12,090 nucleotides of DNA from Oscillospiraceae bacterium (GTDB taxonomy: Bacteria > Bacillota > Clostridia > Oscillospirales > Ruminococcaceae), in contig CAAGCE010000164.1 in assembly GCA_900768245.1 (NCBI GenBank), positions 1 to 12,090 on the forward strand. Reading direction: 5' to 3'. The notes under the pieces are model-generated. The model was not told the DNA's origin, made no database searches, and saw only the letters and a program-made list of their open reading frames with translations. Shown one piece after another: positions 1 through 7,711 of this stretch; within the stretch, counting starts at the first letter, position 1, and each line of letters begins with the position of its first letter. A program made the translations under genes and the position numbers.

Positions 1-123
1 CACGGGCTTTGCCCTTTGGATTCCCACAAGCCTTTGAAAAGGCTTGACCGAAACTTTTATATGGGTGCGCTGTTACTTTTGCTTTGTTCAGCCGGTTTTG
101 TGCCGTGCTGCCGCCGCGGGTGC
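1..123 (+). repeat. Dispersed repeat, copy A (outer part only)
   Basis: Positions 1-64 are identical to 11977-12040, and similarity continues with scattered changes to about 123. The same sequence occurs inverted near 11123-11247. It contains the hairpins gggc-ttt-gccc (4-14) and aagcctt-tgaa-aaggctt (28-45), both conserved in all three copies. The inner part of the unit, with the 81-bp palindromic module, would lie to the left of the window. The outer end points toward the 3' end of the GH36 gene, about 95 bp away. Positions 124-217 hold nothing recognisable. I saw no U-run terminator after the galactosidase on the minus strand. An open frame at 44-247 is repeat sequence and is not called as a gene. 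Confidence 0.85.
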
Positions 124-217
124 TATCTTTGGGTTCGCACTTTCTCGGGCGCGTCTAAATAAAAAAATCAAAAATACAAGCAAAACCTACGTTATTCGCA
201 TTAATTCCGATCTATAC

Positions 218-2482
218 TCAGACTCTTACGAAATGTATTTTTATTGAATTGAAGTCGCCGTTGATGTCTACTACTACGCCTGCGTTCATAAGTGCGCTGC
301 CGCTGTGTACTTCGCCTGTTGTTTCATTTTTATAGTTTGCTCTCGGGTCAAGTCCTTTTAATTTTACAAGGCGGCATGGGTAATTCGGTCTGCCGAGCAC
401 CTGCACAAAGGTGAACAATGCTTCGGATCTATCCTTTGCAACAAACATCCATGCGTCCCATGTTGTATCCTTGAACATATTGCCTATTCTGTACTGGTCG
501 CCTGTTCTGATAAGAGGGTTATATTTATTGAACTCTTCTATCTGCCCCGGGATAGCGTCACGGTCTGCCTGAGGTATTCTTGTTACGTCAAGCTCATAGC
601 CGAAGGTTCCTACCATTGCAACGTCGCCTCTTGTGGAGAACGGTGTTGTTCTGCCTACTGTATGGTTAGGGCAGTCGGAAACGTGTGCGCCCATTGCTGA
701 TACAGGGTAGCAGATAGATGTGCCGTGCTGTATTTTAAGGCGTTCGATAGCGTCCGTATCGTCGGAGCACCAGATCTGCGGTGAGTAGTAGAGCATTGCA
801 GGGTCAAATCTTGCGCCGCCGCCTGAGCAGTTTTCAAGGAGTATATGCGGATAATCTGTTGTAAGACGGTTCATCACGTCATAAACACCGAGGACATATC
901 TGTGCCAGAGCTCACGCTGTCTTTCGGCAGGGAGATATGTTGAGCCGACTTCTGTAAGCTGACGGTTCATATCCCATTTGATATATTCGATATTTGCGCT
1001 GTCAAGGACCTTTTTCATAAGTCCGTAGATATAGTCACGCACTTCAGGGTTTGAATAGTCAAGGACATACTGTTCTCTTGACATTGACATATCTCTGCCC
1101 TTTATCTGAATTGCCCACTCCGGGTGTGCTTTGTAAAGCTCACTGTCAGGGGAGATCATTTCAGGCTCAAACCAGATGCCGAACTTCATTCCAAGCTTAT
1201 TTACCTCGTCAACAAGGTGTTTTAAGCCGCCGTTTATCTTCTTTTCGTATACGAACCAGTCGCCGAGGGAGCTGTTGTCGGAATCTCTGTGACCGAACCA
1301 ACCGTCGTCCATAACAAGCATTTCAATGCCGAGCTTTGACGCTTCCTTTGCGATGTCGATAAGCTTTTCGGTATTGAAGTTGAAATATGTTGCTTCCCAG
1401 TTGTTGATGAGTATCGGACGTCGCTTATCCTTATATTCACCTCTGATAAGGTGTTGTCTGTAAAGGTCGTGATATGTACGGGACATACCGCCGATACCGT
1501 TGTCGGAGTGTACCATTACAACTTCGGGAGCTGTAAATTCCGCACCGCTTTCAAGCAGCCAGTTAAAGTCAAAATGATTGATACCCATTACAAAGCGTGT
1601 ATGCTTATGCTGTGTTACTTCTGCCTGAGCAAAGAAGTTGCCGCTGTATACAAGGTTAAAGCCGAATGCTTCGCCGCTGTCCTCGTCGGCATTATGTGAA
1701 ACAAGTGCAGCGAACGGGTTGTTCTGATGTGAGGATTCGCCCTTTACGGAATCAACGCTTTGTTTGCCGTGGTGGAGAGGAGCACGTTCGATAATACGTT
1801 CTCTTGCCCATGAGCCGTTAAGGGTTATCATATCATAGTCGCAGGTCTCAAATTCAACGCAGGCTGAAAGCACACGGCGGATATTTATGCTGTCCGTGCC
1901 TGTATTTTTAAGGCGGACGCTTCTTGTGATAACGTCAAGGTCGCAGTAGGCTGTATAGATAAGTGTTGCTTCAAGTCCCGATACCTTGTCGATGCAGTTT
2001 ATTTCGAGAGTTGAGGCTTCTTCATTTGTTGCAAATGTTGCAGGGAGCACCTGACCGTCCTGAGTGAGCTGCGGCTTGCCTGCATATATCTTATGTGAAA
2101 CATAGCGGAGGTCGCAGGTGGACATTCCTGCCTTATCCATTACCATAAGGCATGGTTCACGGTAGTCGCCTCTGCCGTGGCACGGATATTCAAAAGGTGT
2201 TGAATCCATTATTGTTCCCGCATCACGCTGATTTACCTTTAATGTCCAAGGGTTCTTGTCGAGCTTCAGGAGATAGGAGAGATCCTCGTCAACTATCTTT
2301 GAGCCGTAATAAACGTGGGCAAGGAGTCCGCTTTCAAGAACTGCGATAGCATAGGTCGTATTCTTTGCCTGGAGTGTGAAAAGCATAAGCTCTTCTGTGA
2401 AATCTTCGTTTGAATTTGTCTGCCATACATAGCGTGAATAAGTTTTCATCATTTCGCTGCAGGTAATATTGTTAGGTATCAT
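218..2482 (-). CDS. GH36 alpha-galactosidase
   Basis: 754-residue glycoside hydrolase family 36 enzyme that would release terminal alpha-1,6-galactose from raffinose-type oligosaccharides or galactomannan with retention of configuration. An N-terminal beta-sandwich (about 1-340) precedes a TIM barrel. The barrel carries MDDGWFGHR (about 391-399), IWFEPEMISP, the nucleophile motif KWDMNR (Asp504), NCSGGGARFD (551-560), and SDDTDAIERL, whose first Asp (574) is the expected acid/base by its 70-residue spacing from the nucleophile, as in Geobacillus AgaA. A small C-terminal beta domain follows. Length is normal for the family and no signal peptide is seen, so it is probably cytoplasmic and acts on imported sugars. 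The ATG at 2482 has GGAGG nine bases upstream. The first codons overlap the flippase stop by 11 bp, suggesting translational coupling. The family call is firm; the exact substrate is not known. Confidence 0.95.
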   Translation of the reverse strand: MIPNNITCSEMMKTYSRYVWQTNSNEDFTEELMLFTLQAKNTTYAIAVLESGLLAHVYYGSKIVDEDLSYLLKLDKNPWTLKVNQRDAGTIMDSTPFEYPCHGRGDYREPCLMVMDKAGMSTCDLRYVSHKIYAGKPQLTQDGQVLPATFATNEEASTLEINCIDKVSGLEATLIYTAYCDLDVITRSVRLKNTGTDSINIRRVLSACVEFETCDYDMITLNGSWARERIIERAPLHHGKQSVDSVKGESSHQNNPFAALVSHNADEDSGEAFGFNLVYSGNFFAQAEVTQHKHTRFVMGINHFDFNWLLESGAEFTAPEVVMVHSDNGIGGMSRTYHDLYRQHLIRGEYKDKRRPILINNWEATYFNFNTEKLIDIAKEASKLGIEMLVMDDGWFGHRDSDNSSLGDWFVYEKKINGGLKHLVDEVNKLGMKFGIWFEPEMISPDSELYKAHPEWAIQIKGRDMSMSREQYVLDYSNPEVRDYIYGLMKKVLDSANIEYIKWDMNRQLTEVGSTYLPAERQRELWHRYVLGVYDVMNRLTTDYPHILLENCSGGGARFDPAMLYYSPQIWCSDDTDAIERLKIQHGTSICYPVSAMGAHVSDCPNHTVGRTTPFSTRGDVAMVGTFGYELDVTRIPQADRDAIPGQIEEFNKYNPLIRTGDQYRIGNMFKDTTWDAWMFVAKDRSEALFTFVQVLGRPNYPCRLVKLKGLDPRANYKNETTGEVHSGSALMNAGVVVDINGDFNSIKIHFVRV

Positions 2483-3998
2483 TTTTATCCTCCGTGATCT
2501 TATTCAAATTTATTTTGCCGCTCATTGTGATATGCCGTCCTGCGGGGCTGCTGTTGTTTTCTGCGTCATTCTGAGCTTTGGGTGCGTTTTTTCCTCTTTT
2601 TCGGCTCAGTATTTTTTTCAGGGTGCTTATTACAGCTTCAAAGTTGAATACAGTGATAACCACAAACAGCACGATAAGCTGCAGATAGGTCATTTTCGGC
2701 TCTTTTATTGCAACAAATGCCATATAGCATACTACCACAAGATTTACGAACATCTTGAAAAAGCTTACCCTGAAAGGTACATAGCTTCTTGCGTCAAAAA
2801 TTCTTACGGCAAAGCAGGCGAAATATGATGCCGCTGTTGCAATGGCTGCGCCGTATACTCCCATTGACGGGATGAGGAGCAGGTTGAGCACTATATTTAC
2901 TGCCGCTGCCACAAGGCTTGTGAGCATTGAGTTCATACTCTTTTTGCGGACATTGTAAATACTTGAAAGGAACTGGCAGAGGCATTGGAACACCATTGCT
3001 ATGACCAGTATCGGTGTATAATGGTATGCGAAGATATAGTTCTTTTCGGGGTCGTTGTCAACTATAAGATAGGTCAGCGGTTTTACCAGCATTATAAGTC
3101 CTGCCGCACCGATAAAAAGCAGGGAAGAATATGCGCCGTAGACCTGGCTGTAAAATTTCGATATGGTTTTATCGTCCTTGTTTTCGATAGCGGACATCTG
3201 CCATGCCTGATAGAATATAGTTGTAACAAACATAAGCAGGGTCGGTATTTTATAGGCTGCACTGTAAATTCCGTTGTCGCTGCTGCCGACCATATCGATA
3301 ACGAACCATCTGTCCGATGCGGAGGTTATCCACCACAGAATATATGTCGGGATAAGGGGAGCGGAATATTTCAGCATTTCCTTAAAGAACTTTTTGTTCA
3401 GATATTTGAAGTCAAAGAACTTATAAAGCTCTGCGATAAGGGTCAGCAGGATAAATGAAATGGTATCCGAGAGAATTGTCGAAAGTATATATCCCGTTAC
3501 ACCCATATTGAGAAATACGAGGAATATCACATTGAAAAGCACCGTTGTCAGCATGGAAACAATGCCGTCAGCGGCAAAAAGCTTAACATATCCTCTTGCA
3601 CGTACAAAATTCGACGCAAGCTGTTTAAACGAAGAGCAGTAGCAGTAAACATATAAAATAAACGCATAACCGCTGAAAGCATCGATCTTGTTTATTATAG
3701 GCGTCAAAAGAGCAAGAACGGTAACACCAAGCATTGTTGCCGCCATTGCCGTTGTGTAGACCTTTTTATTGTCATAAGCCTTATCGATCCCGAAGCGTAT
3801 TATTGCGTCAGCCATACTGAATGTTACAACGGGGTAAAGCACGTTTACTGCCTGATAGAGCAGGTCAGCCGTGCCGTATTCCGCTGCGGTCATACAGCCG
3901 GTATAAAGTCTGATAAGGAAAAAGCTCAAAAGCTTGGTGCCGAATGAGCCTATTGCGAATATCAAAGTATTACTCGCAAGCTTTTGGTATTTATTCAT
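2472..3998 (-). CDS. Polysaccharide/lipid flippase (Wzx/MATE-like)
   Basis: 508-residue polytopic membrane protein of the oligosaccharide flippase type (polysaccharide biosynthesis protein family, MOP superfamily). It begins MNKYQKLASNTLIFAIGSFG, typical of these exporters, and shows about 12-14 hydrophobic segments with conserved-looking landmarks such as AEYGTADLLYQ, KYSAPLIPTYILWW and YSAAYKIPTLL. The expected role is moving undecaprenyl- or lipid-linked glycan across the cytoplasmic membrane. The last 50 or so residues are basic and polar (SRKRGKNAPK onward) and probably cytoplasmic. An AAGGAG lies 12 bases before the ATG, a rather long spacing. It is second in an operon: a small membrane peptide gene ends 48 bp upstream and the GH36 gene starts inside its 3' end. 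No glycosyltransferase or polymerase genes are in view, so its substrate cannot be given. Confidence 0.88.
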   Translation of the reverse strand: MNKYQKLASNTLIFAIGSFGTKLLSFFLIRLYTGCMTAAEYGTADLLYQAVNVLYPVVTFSMADAIIRFGIDKAYDNKKVYTTAMAATMLGVTVLALLTPIINKIDAFSGYAFILYVYCYCSSFKQLASNFVRARGYVKLFAADGIVSMLTTVLFNVIFLVFLNMGVTGYILSTILSDTISFILLTLIAELYKFFDFKYLNKKFFKEMLKYSAPLIPTYILWWITSASDRWFVIDMVGSSDNGIYSAAYKIPTLLMFVTTIFYQAWQMSAIENKDDKTISKFYSQVYGAYSSLLFIGAAGLIMLVKPLTYLIVDNDPEKNYIFAYHYTPILVIAMVFQCLCQFLSSIYNVRKKSMNSMLTSLVAAAVNIVLNLLLIPSMGVYGAAIATAASYFACFAVRIFDARSYVPFRVSFFKMFVNLVVVCYMAFVAIKEPKMTYLQLIVLFVVITVFNFEAVISTLKKILSRKRGKNAPKAQNDAENNSSPAGRHITMSGKINLNKITEDKNDT

Positions 3999-4046
3999 AG
4001 ATGCCTATAACTCCTTGTATAATCTGTTTTAAATTATACCCGAGGT

Positions 4047-4166
4047 TCAGACGTCAATGTATTTTTTATTGTTAAGATTAAGTATTTCAAGAGCGACCTT
4101 TACCAATGAAATTCCGCCAAGTGCGACTGCTGCGAGCCATACTGCACGCCAGAATGTTTTTTTCAT
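4047..4166 (-). CDS. Small membrane protein, 39 aa
   Basis: A short gene missed by length-limited ORF calling. The ATG at 4166 is preceded by a strong GGAGG nine bases upstream, and a consensus TATAAT promoter lies about 50 bp further up. The product starts MKKTFWRAVWLAAVALGGIS and ends NNKKYIDV. Residues 5-29 form one hydrophobic segment after a positive N-terminus (KK, R), so the N-terminus is probably inside. There is no cysteine lipobox or clear signal peptidase site, so it is more likely a single-pass membrane peptide than a secreted one. It is first in the operon, 48 bp before the flippase, and may be an accessory subunit or simply a leader ORF. I do not recognise its family. The call rests on the ribosome binding site, the promoter and the coherent hydrophobicity. 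Confidence 0.7.
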   Translation of the reverse strand: MKKTFWRAVWLAAVALGGISLVKVALEILNLNNKKYIDV

Positions 4167-4214
4167 AAAAATACACCTCCGTGATAATAATATTGGTTAT
4201 TGATATACATTTTC

Positions 4215-4223
4215 ATTATATCA
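4215..4223 (-). promoter_or_regulatory. Extended -10 promoter for the small protein-flippase-galactosidase operon
   Basis: On the minus strand TGATATAAT gives a perfect -10 hexamer (4215-4220) with the TG extension. The -35 region at 17-bp spacing is poor (TTTTAT), as is common when the TG is present. It sits about 50 bp before the start of the 39-residue gene and just past the terminator of the upstream gene, which makes a compact boundary between two minus-strand units. Confidence 0.7.
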
Positions 4224-4270
4224 CATATTATCCGAAAATAAAATACCCTGCAAAAATTATTTTAACAAAA

Positions 4271-4304
4271 ATACCGCACAGTACAGATATGGGCTGTGCG
4301 GTAT
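4271..4304 (-). terminator. Rho-independent terminator
   Basis: The arms ataccgcacag (4271-4281) and ctgtgcggtat (4294-4304) form a perfect 11-bp GC-rich stem with a 12-base loop. Read on the minus strand, the stem is followed by TTTTGTT, a U-rich tract. It is placed to end transcripts of the 420-residue membrane protein gene, about 110 bp after its stop. Confidence 0.85.
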
Positions 4305-4311
4305 AGGTCTT

Positions 4312-4413
4312 ATACTAAACACCATTTAAAATTCGGAAAAAATCAAGCCGATAATCTCGCATATATAGGATTTCGGCGCAGATTTTTTCCTGTATTTTAT
4401 TGGTGTTTAGTAT
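4312..4413. mobile_element. MITE-like 100-bp hairpin element
   Basis: Terminal inverted repeats atactaaacacca (4312-4324) and tggtgtttagtat (4401-4413) are perfect over 13 bp. Further inward are ggaaaaaatc (4335-4344) with gattttttcc (4381-4390), and gccga (4347-4351) with tcggc (4373-4377), so almost the whole segment folds as one long hairpin. TTA lies on both sides (4310-4312 and 4413-4415) and could be a 3-bp target duplication around a 100-bp element at 4313-4412. The right-hand TTA is also the TAA stop of the minus-strand gene. There is no coding capacity. An extended 3'-UTR stem in front of the terminator is the alternative reading. Confidence 0.55.
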
Positions 4414-5675
4414 TATTGAGTTTGAACTGTGCTGATCTCTTCACCCTCAGGAGGGTTTACGCTGCCTTTGTATGCACTAAGGAGGGCATTTCTTTCGGTG
4501 AAGGTCATTCTTTCCCATCTGTTCCATGCTATCATATCGAATACTTCTTTCTTGGCATCAGCAGTCATAACAGCCTCCATAATTGAGCAGTTATGCAGGA
4601 GCCTGAAAAGCATATACTTATCGCTGTCCGGCATCATTATTATGTATTCACGAATATACGGACCACGCTGAACACGGGAAAAGACATAATTTCGGTTTTT
4701 TACAGCTTTCTCAAGGTCAAACGCTGCATCTCTTTCTTTTTTTGATAATATTTGCTTGATAATGTCAAATACACGGTTTACTTCATATTTCTTATGAACG
4801 TTTTCATCGCCGTAGGTTATTGTATCAACAGCGTCCTGCGACAGATACGGTACGGAATCCTCGTCAAGCTCCAGTATACGCTGTGCAATGACGGCATTCC
4901 AGTATTCATTGAAATAAAGTGAGCGGTTCGGGTGTATGTCGCCCGTTACCATAAAAAGACCGTGTTCGGGAATTATGCGGTAGGTTTCCTTGCCTGATTT
5001 GCCTGCGGAGCTTTTTACCTTTGCTTTGTCAATAGCGGAGGACGTCCTTACTACAACAAGGTAAAGGATCGCCATTACGATACCTATGACAAAGTTTACG
5101 ACAATAATAAGCGGCAGGAATGAGCATACTATGTTGGTTATAAACAGCATAAGCAGGAATAACAAGAATCTCACAATGCCTGCTCTTGTTTCGCCGACAT
5201 GACCGTAATCTCTTCCGTAATCGTCCATATAAACGAGATTTTCCCTTATGAAGAATCCGTTTATCGCCTTTGCGGGGTCAAGATGCCTGTAAAGCGAGCA
5301 TGGCAGGGTTATTCCGAATATAAGGCACAATATGCTTTCAACAAAAACTATCAGCGGATAAAATTCCAGTATCCTTGCTGTTTTCGGACCTATTTCAATG
5401 CAGTAGAATTTTGCGAGAAGGACAGGGATCCTTTTGCCGCTTTCCTGACCGAAAAAATGCTTTCCGACTTCGGCAGCGGTCTCTTCGGGAGTAAGTACAG
5501 TTCCGTCGGGAACATATCCGAGTGCATTGCTTATTGTTATGACTCTGTCAGGATATTGTTCCGCATAATTGTCATAAGGACTTTCATACCTGAAAATCTT
5601 CAGTCCGAGAAAAATGAGAAGAACAGCTGCTATGAATACTAAAGCTTCGAGAAGTGCGGAGAATAATGGCTTCAT
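4413..5675 (-). CDS. Four-pass membrane protein of unknown function
   Basis: 420 residues; I do not recognise the family. Hydrophobic segments lie at about 4-25, 104-128, 166-186 and 188-209. The stretch between the first two (about 30-100) is polar and probably extracytoplasmic. The C-terminal half (about 210-420) is soluble and charged, and includes YRIIPEHGLFMVTGDIHPNR (232-251) and a helical region near 300-330. No catalytic motif is evident. The ATG at 5675 follows an AAGGGG-type ribosome binding site. It has its own TTGAAA/TATAAT promoter and a terminator, so it is probably a single-gene unit between the transporter operon and the flippase operon. The 3' end touches the hairpin element, which shares its stop codon. 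Confidence 0.85.
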   Translation of the reverse strand: MKPLFSALLEALVFIAAVLLIFLGLKIFRYESPYDNYAEQYPDRVITISNALGYVPDGTVLTPEETAAEVGKHFFGQESGKRIPVLLAKFYCIEIGPKTARILEFYPLIVFVESILCLIFGITLPCSLYRHLDPAKAINGFFIRENLVYMDDYGRDYGHVGETRAGIVRFLLFLLMLFITNIVCSFLPLIIVVNFVIGIVMAILYLVVVRTSSAIDKAKVKSSAGKSGKETYRIIPEHGLFMVTGDIHPNRSLYFNEYWNAVIAQRILELDEDSVPYLSQDAVDTITYGDENVHKKYEVNRVFDIIKQILSKKERDAAFDLEKAVKNRNYVFSRVQRGPYIREYIIMMPDSDKYMLFRLLHNCSIMEAVMTADAKKEVFDMIAWNRWERMTFTERNALLSAYKGSVNPPEGEEISTVQTQ

Positions 5676-5709
5676 AATTTTACCCCTTTATTATGAATGT
5701 GACAGAACT

Positions 5710-5738
5710 ATTATAGCATATGATCTGCGGTATTTCAA
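5710..5738 (-). promoter_or_regulatory. Sigma-A-type promoter for the 420-aa membrane protein gene
   Basis: On the minus strand TTGAAA (5733-5738) and TATAAT (5710-5715) are separated by exactly 17 bp. The start codon lies 35 bp beyond the -10 box. This is close to the consensus and supports separate transcription from the ABC permease gene upstream. Confidence 0.8.
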
Positions 5739-5781
5739 CAAAATATTGATATGGCTGACGCAGAGCAAAAGAAACAGCCGT

Positions 5782-6591
5782 TTATACAGTGTTTTTTATG
5801 CCGCCTTTATTTATCTTTTTCTCCAGAAGCTTTACAAGAAAAAGAAACACCCTTTCAAATGCTGCACTTATAACGATTATTACCAATGTCCACGCAAAAA
5901 GGTCGGCGGTTTCAAGGTATATTTTTGCCCGGTACAATCGGTCGCCTATTGAGCCGCCGGGCTGTCCGATGACCTCGGCGGCTATTCCGCTTTTCCAGCA
6001 CAGCCCCAATGAAACGGTGCAGGCGGAAACAAAAAACGGCATCACATCAGGCAGATATATATACAGCAATTTTTTCAGCGGCGGTATTTTATATACCTTT
6101 GCCATTTCAAGCAGCTTCTTATCCACATTCATTATGCCGTTCAGCACGTTGGTATACATAACGGGGAAAACCATCAGAAAGGATATGAATACCGCAAGCT
6201 GTCTGCTCGGCATCCATAGCAGGGCAAGTATTACAAAGGACGCTACGGGAGTAGCCTTTACCGCCGCTGTCAGAGGTGAAAGGAGCACCCGTACAAACTC
6301 ATATCTCGCTGCCGCTGCTGCGAGTATCGTTCCGCTTGCAAGAGCCGCAAAAAAGCCGCCCGATATTCTTATAAACGAAAACATCACGGTATGCCAAAAC
6401 GCTGCTTCCCCAACCAAAGAAAACAGCGTTTTTACCACATCAAGCGGCGAAACAAGCACAACGGCTTTATTTATCCGTATGCTTGCCATATGCCATACCG
6501 CAAGCCAGAAAATTACGGCTGCGCTGTATGATACCGCCTTTTTTATTTTATTTTTCCTGTCGCTCTTATTTGAAGTAGTAGAAACTATCAT
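5782..6591 (-). CDS. ABC transporter permease (SsuC/TauC type)
   Basis: 269 residues from the ATG at 6591; the inner-membrane channel subunit of an importer of the nitrate/sulfonate/taurine or pyrimidine-precursor class. About six hydrophobic segments are visible. The cytoplasmic coupling loop is recognisable at about 160-181 (LLEMAKVYKIPPLKK then IYLPDVMP), matching the EAA loop that contacts the ATPase. I chose 6591 because GGAGGAG precedes that ATG at good spacing; an in-frame TTG at 6630 would add 13 residues but has no good binding site. The gene overlaps the end of the substrate-binding protein gene by 26 bp, so the two are probably translationally coupled. No ABC ATPase gene follows; the next gene is unrelated and has its own promoter. 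Confidence 0.9.
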   Translation of the reverse strand: MIVSTTSNKSDRKNKIKKAVSYSAAVIFWLAVWHMASIRINKAVVLVSPLDVVKTLFSLVGEAAFWHTVMFSFIRISGGFFAALASGTILAAAAARYEFVRVLLSPLTAAVKATPVASFVILALLWMPSRQLAVFISFLMVFPVMYTNVLNGIMNVDKKLLEMAKVYKIPPLKKLLYIYLPDVMPFFVSACTVSLGLCWKSGIAAEVIGQPGGSIGDRLYRAKIYLETADLFAWTLVIIVISAAFERVFLFLVKLLEKKINKGGIKNTV

Positions 6592-7648
6592 CAGGCAAAG
6601 CTCCTCCGACGGAAGTTGGATCCTGTTCAAAAAGTACGTTAAGATAACCGCTTACTGCGCCCTTCATTTCCTCATCACGCAGGAATGTGATGTTGCAGTA
6701 TGGAAGTGCTTTCTTTGCAATGCCTTCCGCTACGATGTCATATCCGCCGATAAGTGCGGCAGCTTCATCAACATTTGCATTTACATATTCAACAGATGCC
6801 GAATATTCATCAAGGAATGTATTGAATGCGTCCTTGTTGCTGTCAATGAAATCATTTCTGCCGATAACAACGCCTGTGATAAGCTGTGTATCGCATACCT
6901 TATTCCATTCTTCCGTCATATCAAGGCAGATACGGATATTTTCGTTCTTTGTTGACGCAACCGTTACGAATGGCTGAGGGAGCACTGCCACTGCGTCTGC
7001 TGCTTCTGCAAGCATTGCTGCGACCTCTGTTGCTTCTGATTTGTACTCGACAGTAACATCAGTTTCGGGATCTATGCCGTTCTGACGGAGCACATAGTTA
7101 AGCACATATTCAGGTGTTGTACCCTTGCCTGTGGAATAAATGGTCTTGCCCTTGAGGTCGGCAACGGAAGAAATGCTGTCGCCTGTTTCCACTACATAAA
7201 GTACGCCGAGGGTATTTACTGCGGCTACCGAAACTGCGCCATCTGTTTTCTTGCTGAGGACTGATGAAAGGTTTGCAGGAACATTTGCGGCATCTACTGT
7301 TGCACTTACTATTCCTGTTACAATTTCATCTGCTGTGCCGTGGATAGTTACGTTGTATGTGTTTGCTGTAAGTCCGTTTTCGCTGTCGTTCATAAGCTTT
7401 ACCATACCCATTGTTGTAGGTCCTTTAAGGGACGCAATATTGAATACGGTCTTTTCTGCCGCTTCCGGTTCGGCAGATACTTCTGCTTCGGTTTCTGTCT
7501 GTGTTTCTTCCGATCCTGCCGCAGTAACTGAGATCGTTTCGGACGCTGTTGTGTCCTGAACGTCTGCATTGTTATTGTCGCAGGCTGTAACTCCCACGCA
7601 TAAAACAAGTGCTGCTGCAATACCGATTGATTTGATCTTATCCTTCAT
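6566..7648 (-). CDS. ABC transporter substrate-binding lipoprotein (NMT1/SsuA-like)
   Basis: 360-residue lipoprotein. A type II signal peptide ends in the lipobox VTAC with the lipidated Cys at 23. An acidic, Thr/Glu/Ala-rich linker (about 24-68) follows and probably spans the cell wall. The binding domain begins near FNIASLKGPT and carries LKGKTIYSTGKGTTPEYVLN, typical of the NMT1/THI5-like and SsuA-like families, then VAVLPQPFVT. It would present a small organic anion, thiamine precursor or similar ligand to the permease encoded downstream; the ligand cannot be read from sequence. AAGGAG lies eight bases before the ATG at 7648. The gene is 63 bp after the DUF815 ATPase gene with no strong promoter or terminator between, so co-transcription is likely. 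Confidence 0.9.
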   Translation of the reverse strand: MKDKIKSIGIAAALVLCVGVTACDNNNADVQDTTASETISVTAAGSEETQTETEAEVSAEPEAAEKTVFNIASLKGPTTMGMVKLMNDSENGLTANTYNVTIHGTADEIVTGIVSATVDAANVPANLSSVLSKKTDGAVSVAAVNTLGVLYVVETGDSISSVADLKGKTIYSTGKGTTPEYVLNYVLRQNGIDPETDVTVEYKSEATEVAAMLAEAADAVAVLPQPFVTVASTKNENIRICLDMTEEWNKVCDTQLITGVVIGRNDFIDSNKDAFNTFLDEYSASVEYVNANVDEAAALIGGYDIVAEGIAKKALPYCNITFLRDEEMKGAVSGYLNVLFEQDPTSVGGALPDDSFYYFK

Positions 7649-7711
7649 AAAAAGAACTCCTTATTTCTGATACCGACATTTTTCCGATATGGCGGTATTT
7701 ATTATGCATTA

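Noticed and set aside
5757..5778. Fragment of the dispersed repeat
   Set aside because: Only about 12 bases (caaaagaaacag) match the repeat; too short to separate from chance.
5789..6955. 388-codon plus-strand open frame
   Set aside because: It lies wholly antisense to the permease and substrate-binding protein genes, which have clear family motifs and ribosome binding sites. Its composition is that of a shadow frame and it has no family signature.
7670..7698. ataccg/cggtat inverted repeat between the DUF815 and SBP genes as a terminator
   Set aside because: There are only six pairs, the loop is long and no U-run follows on the minus strand.
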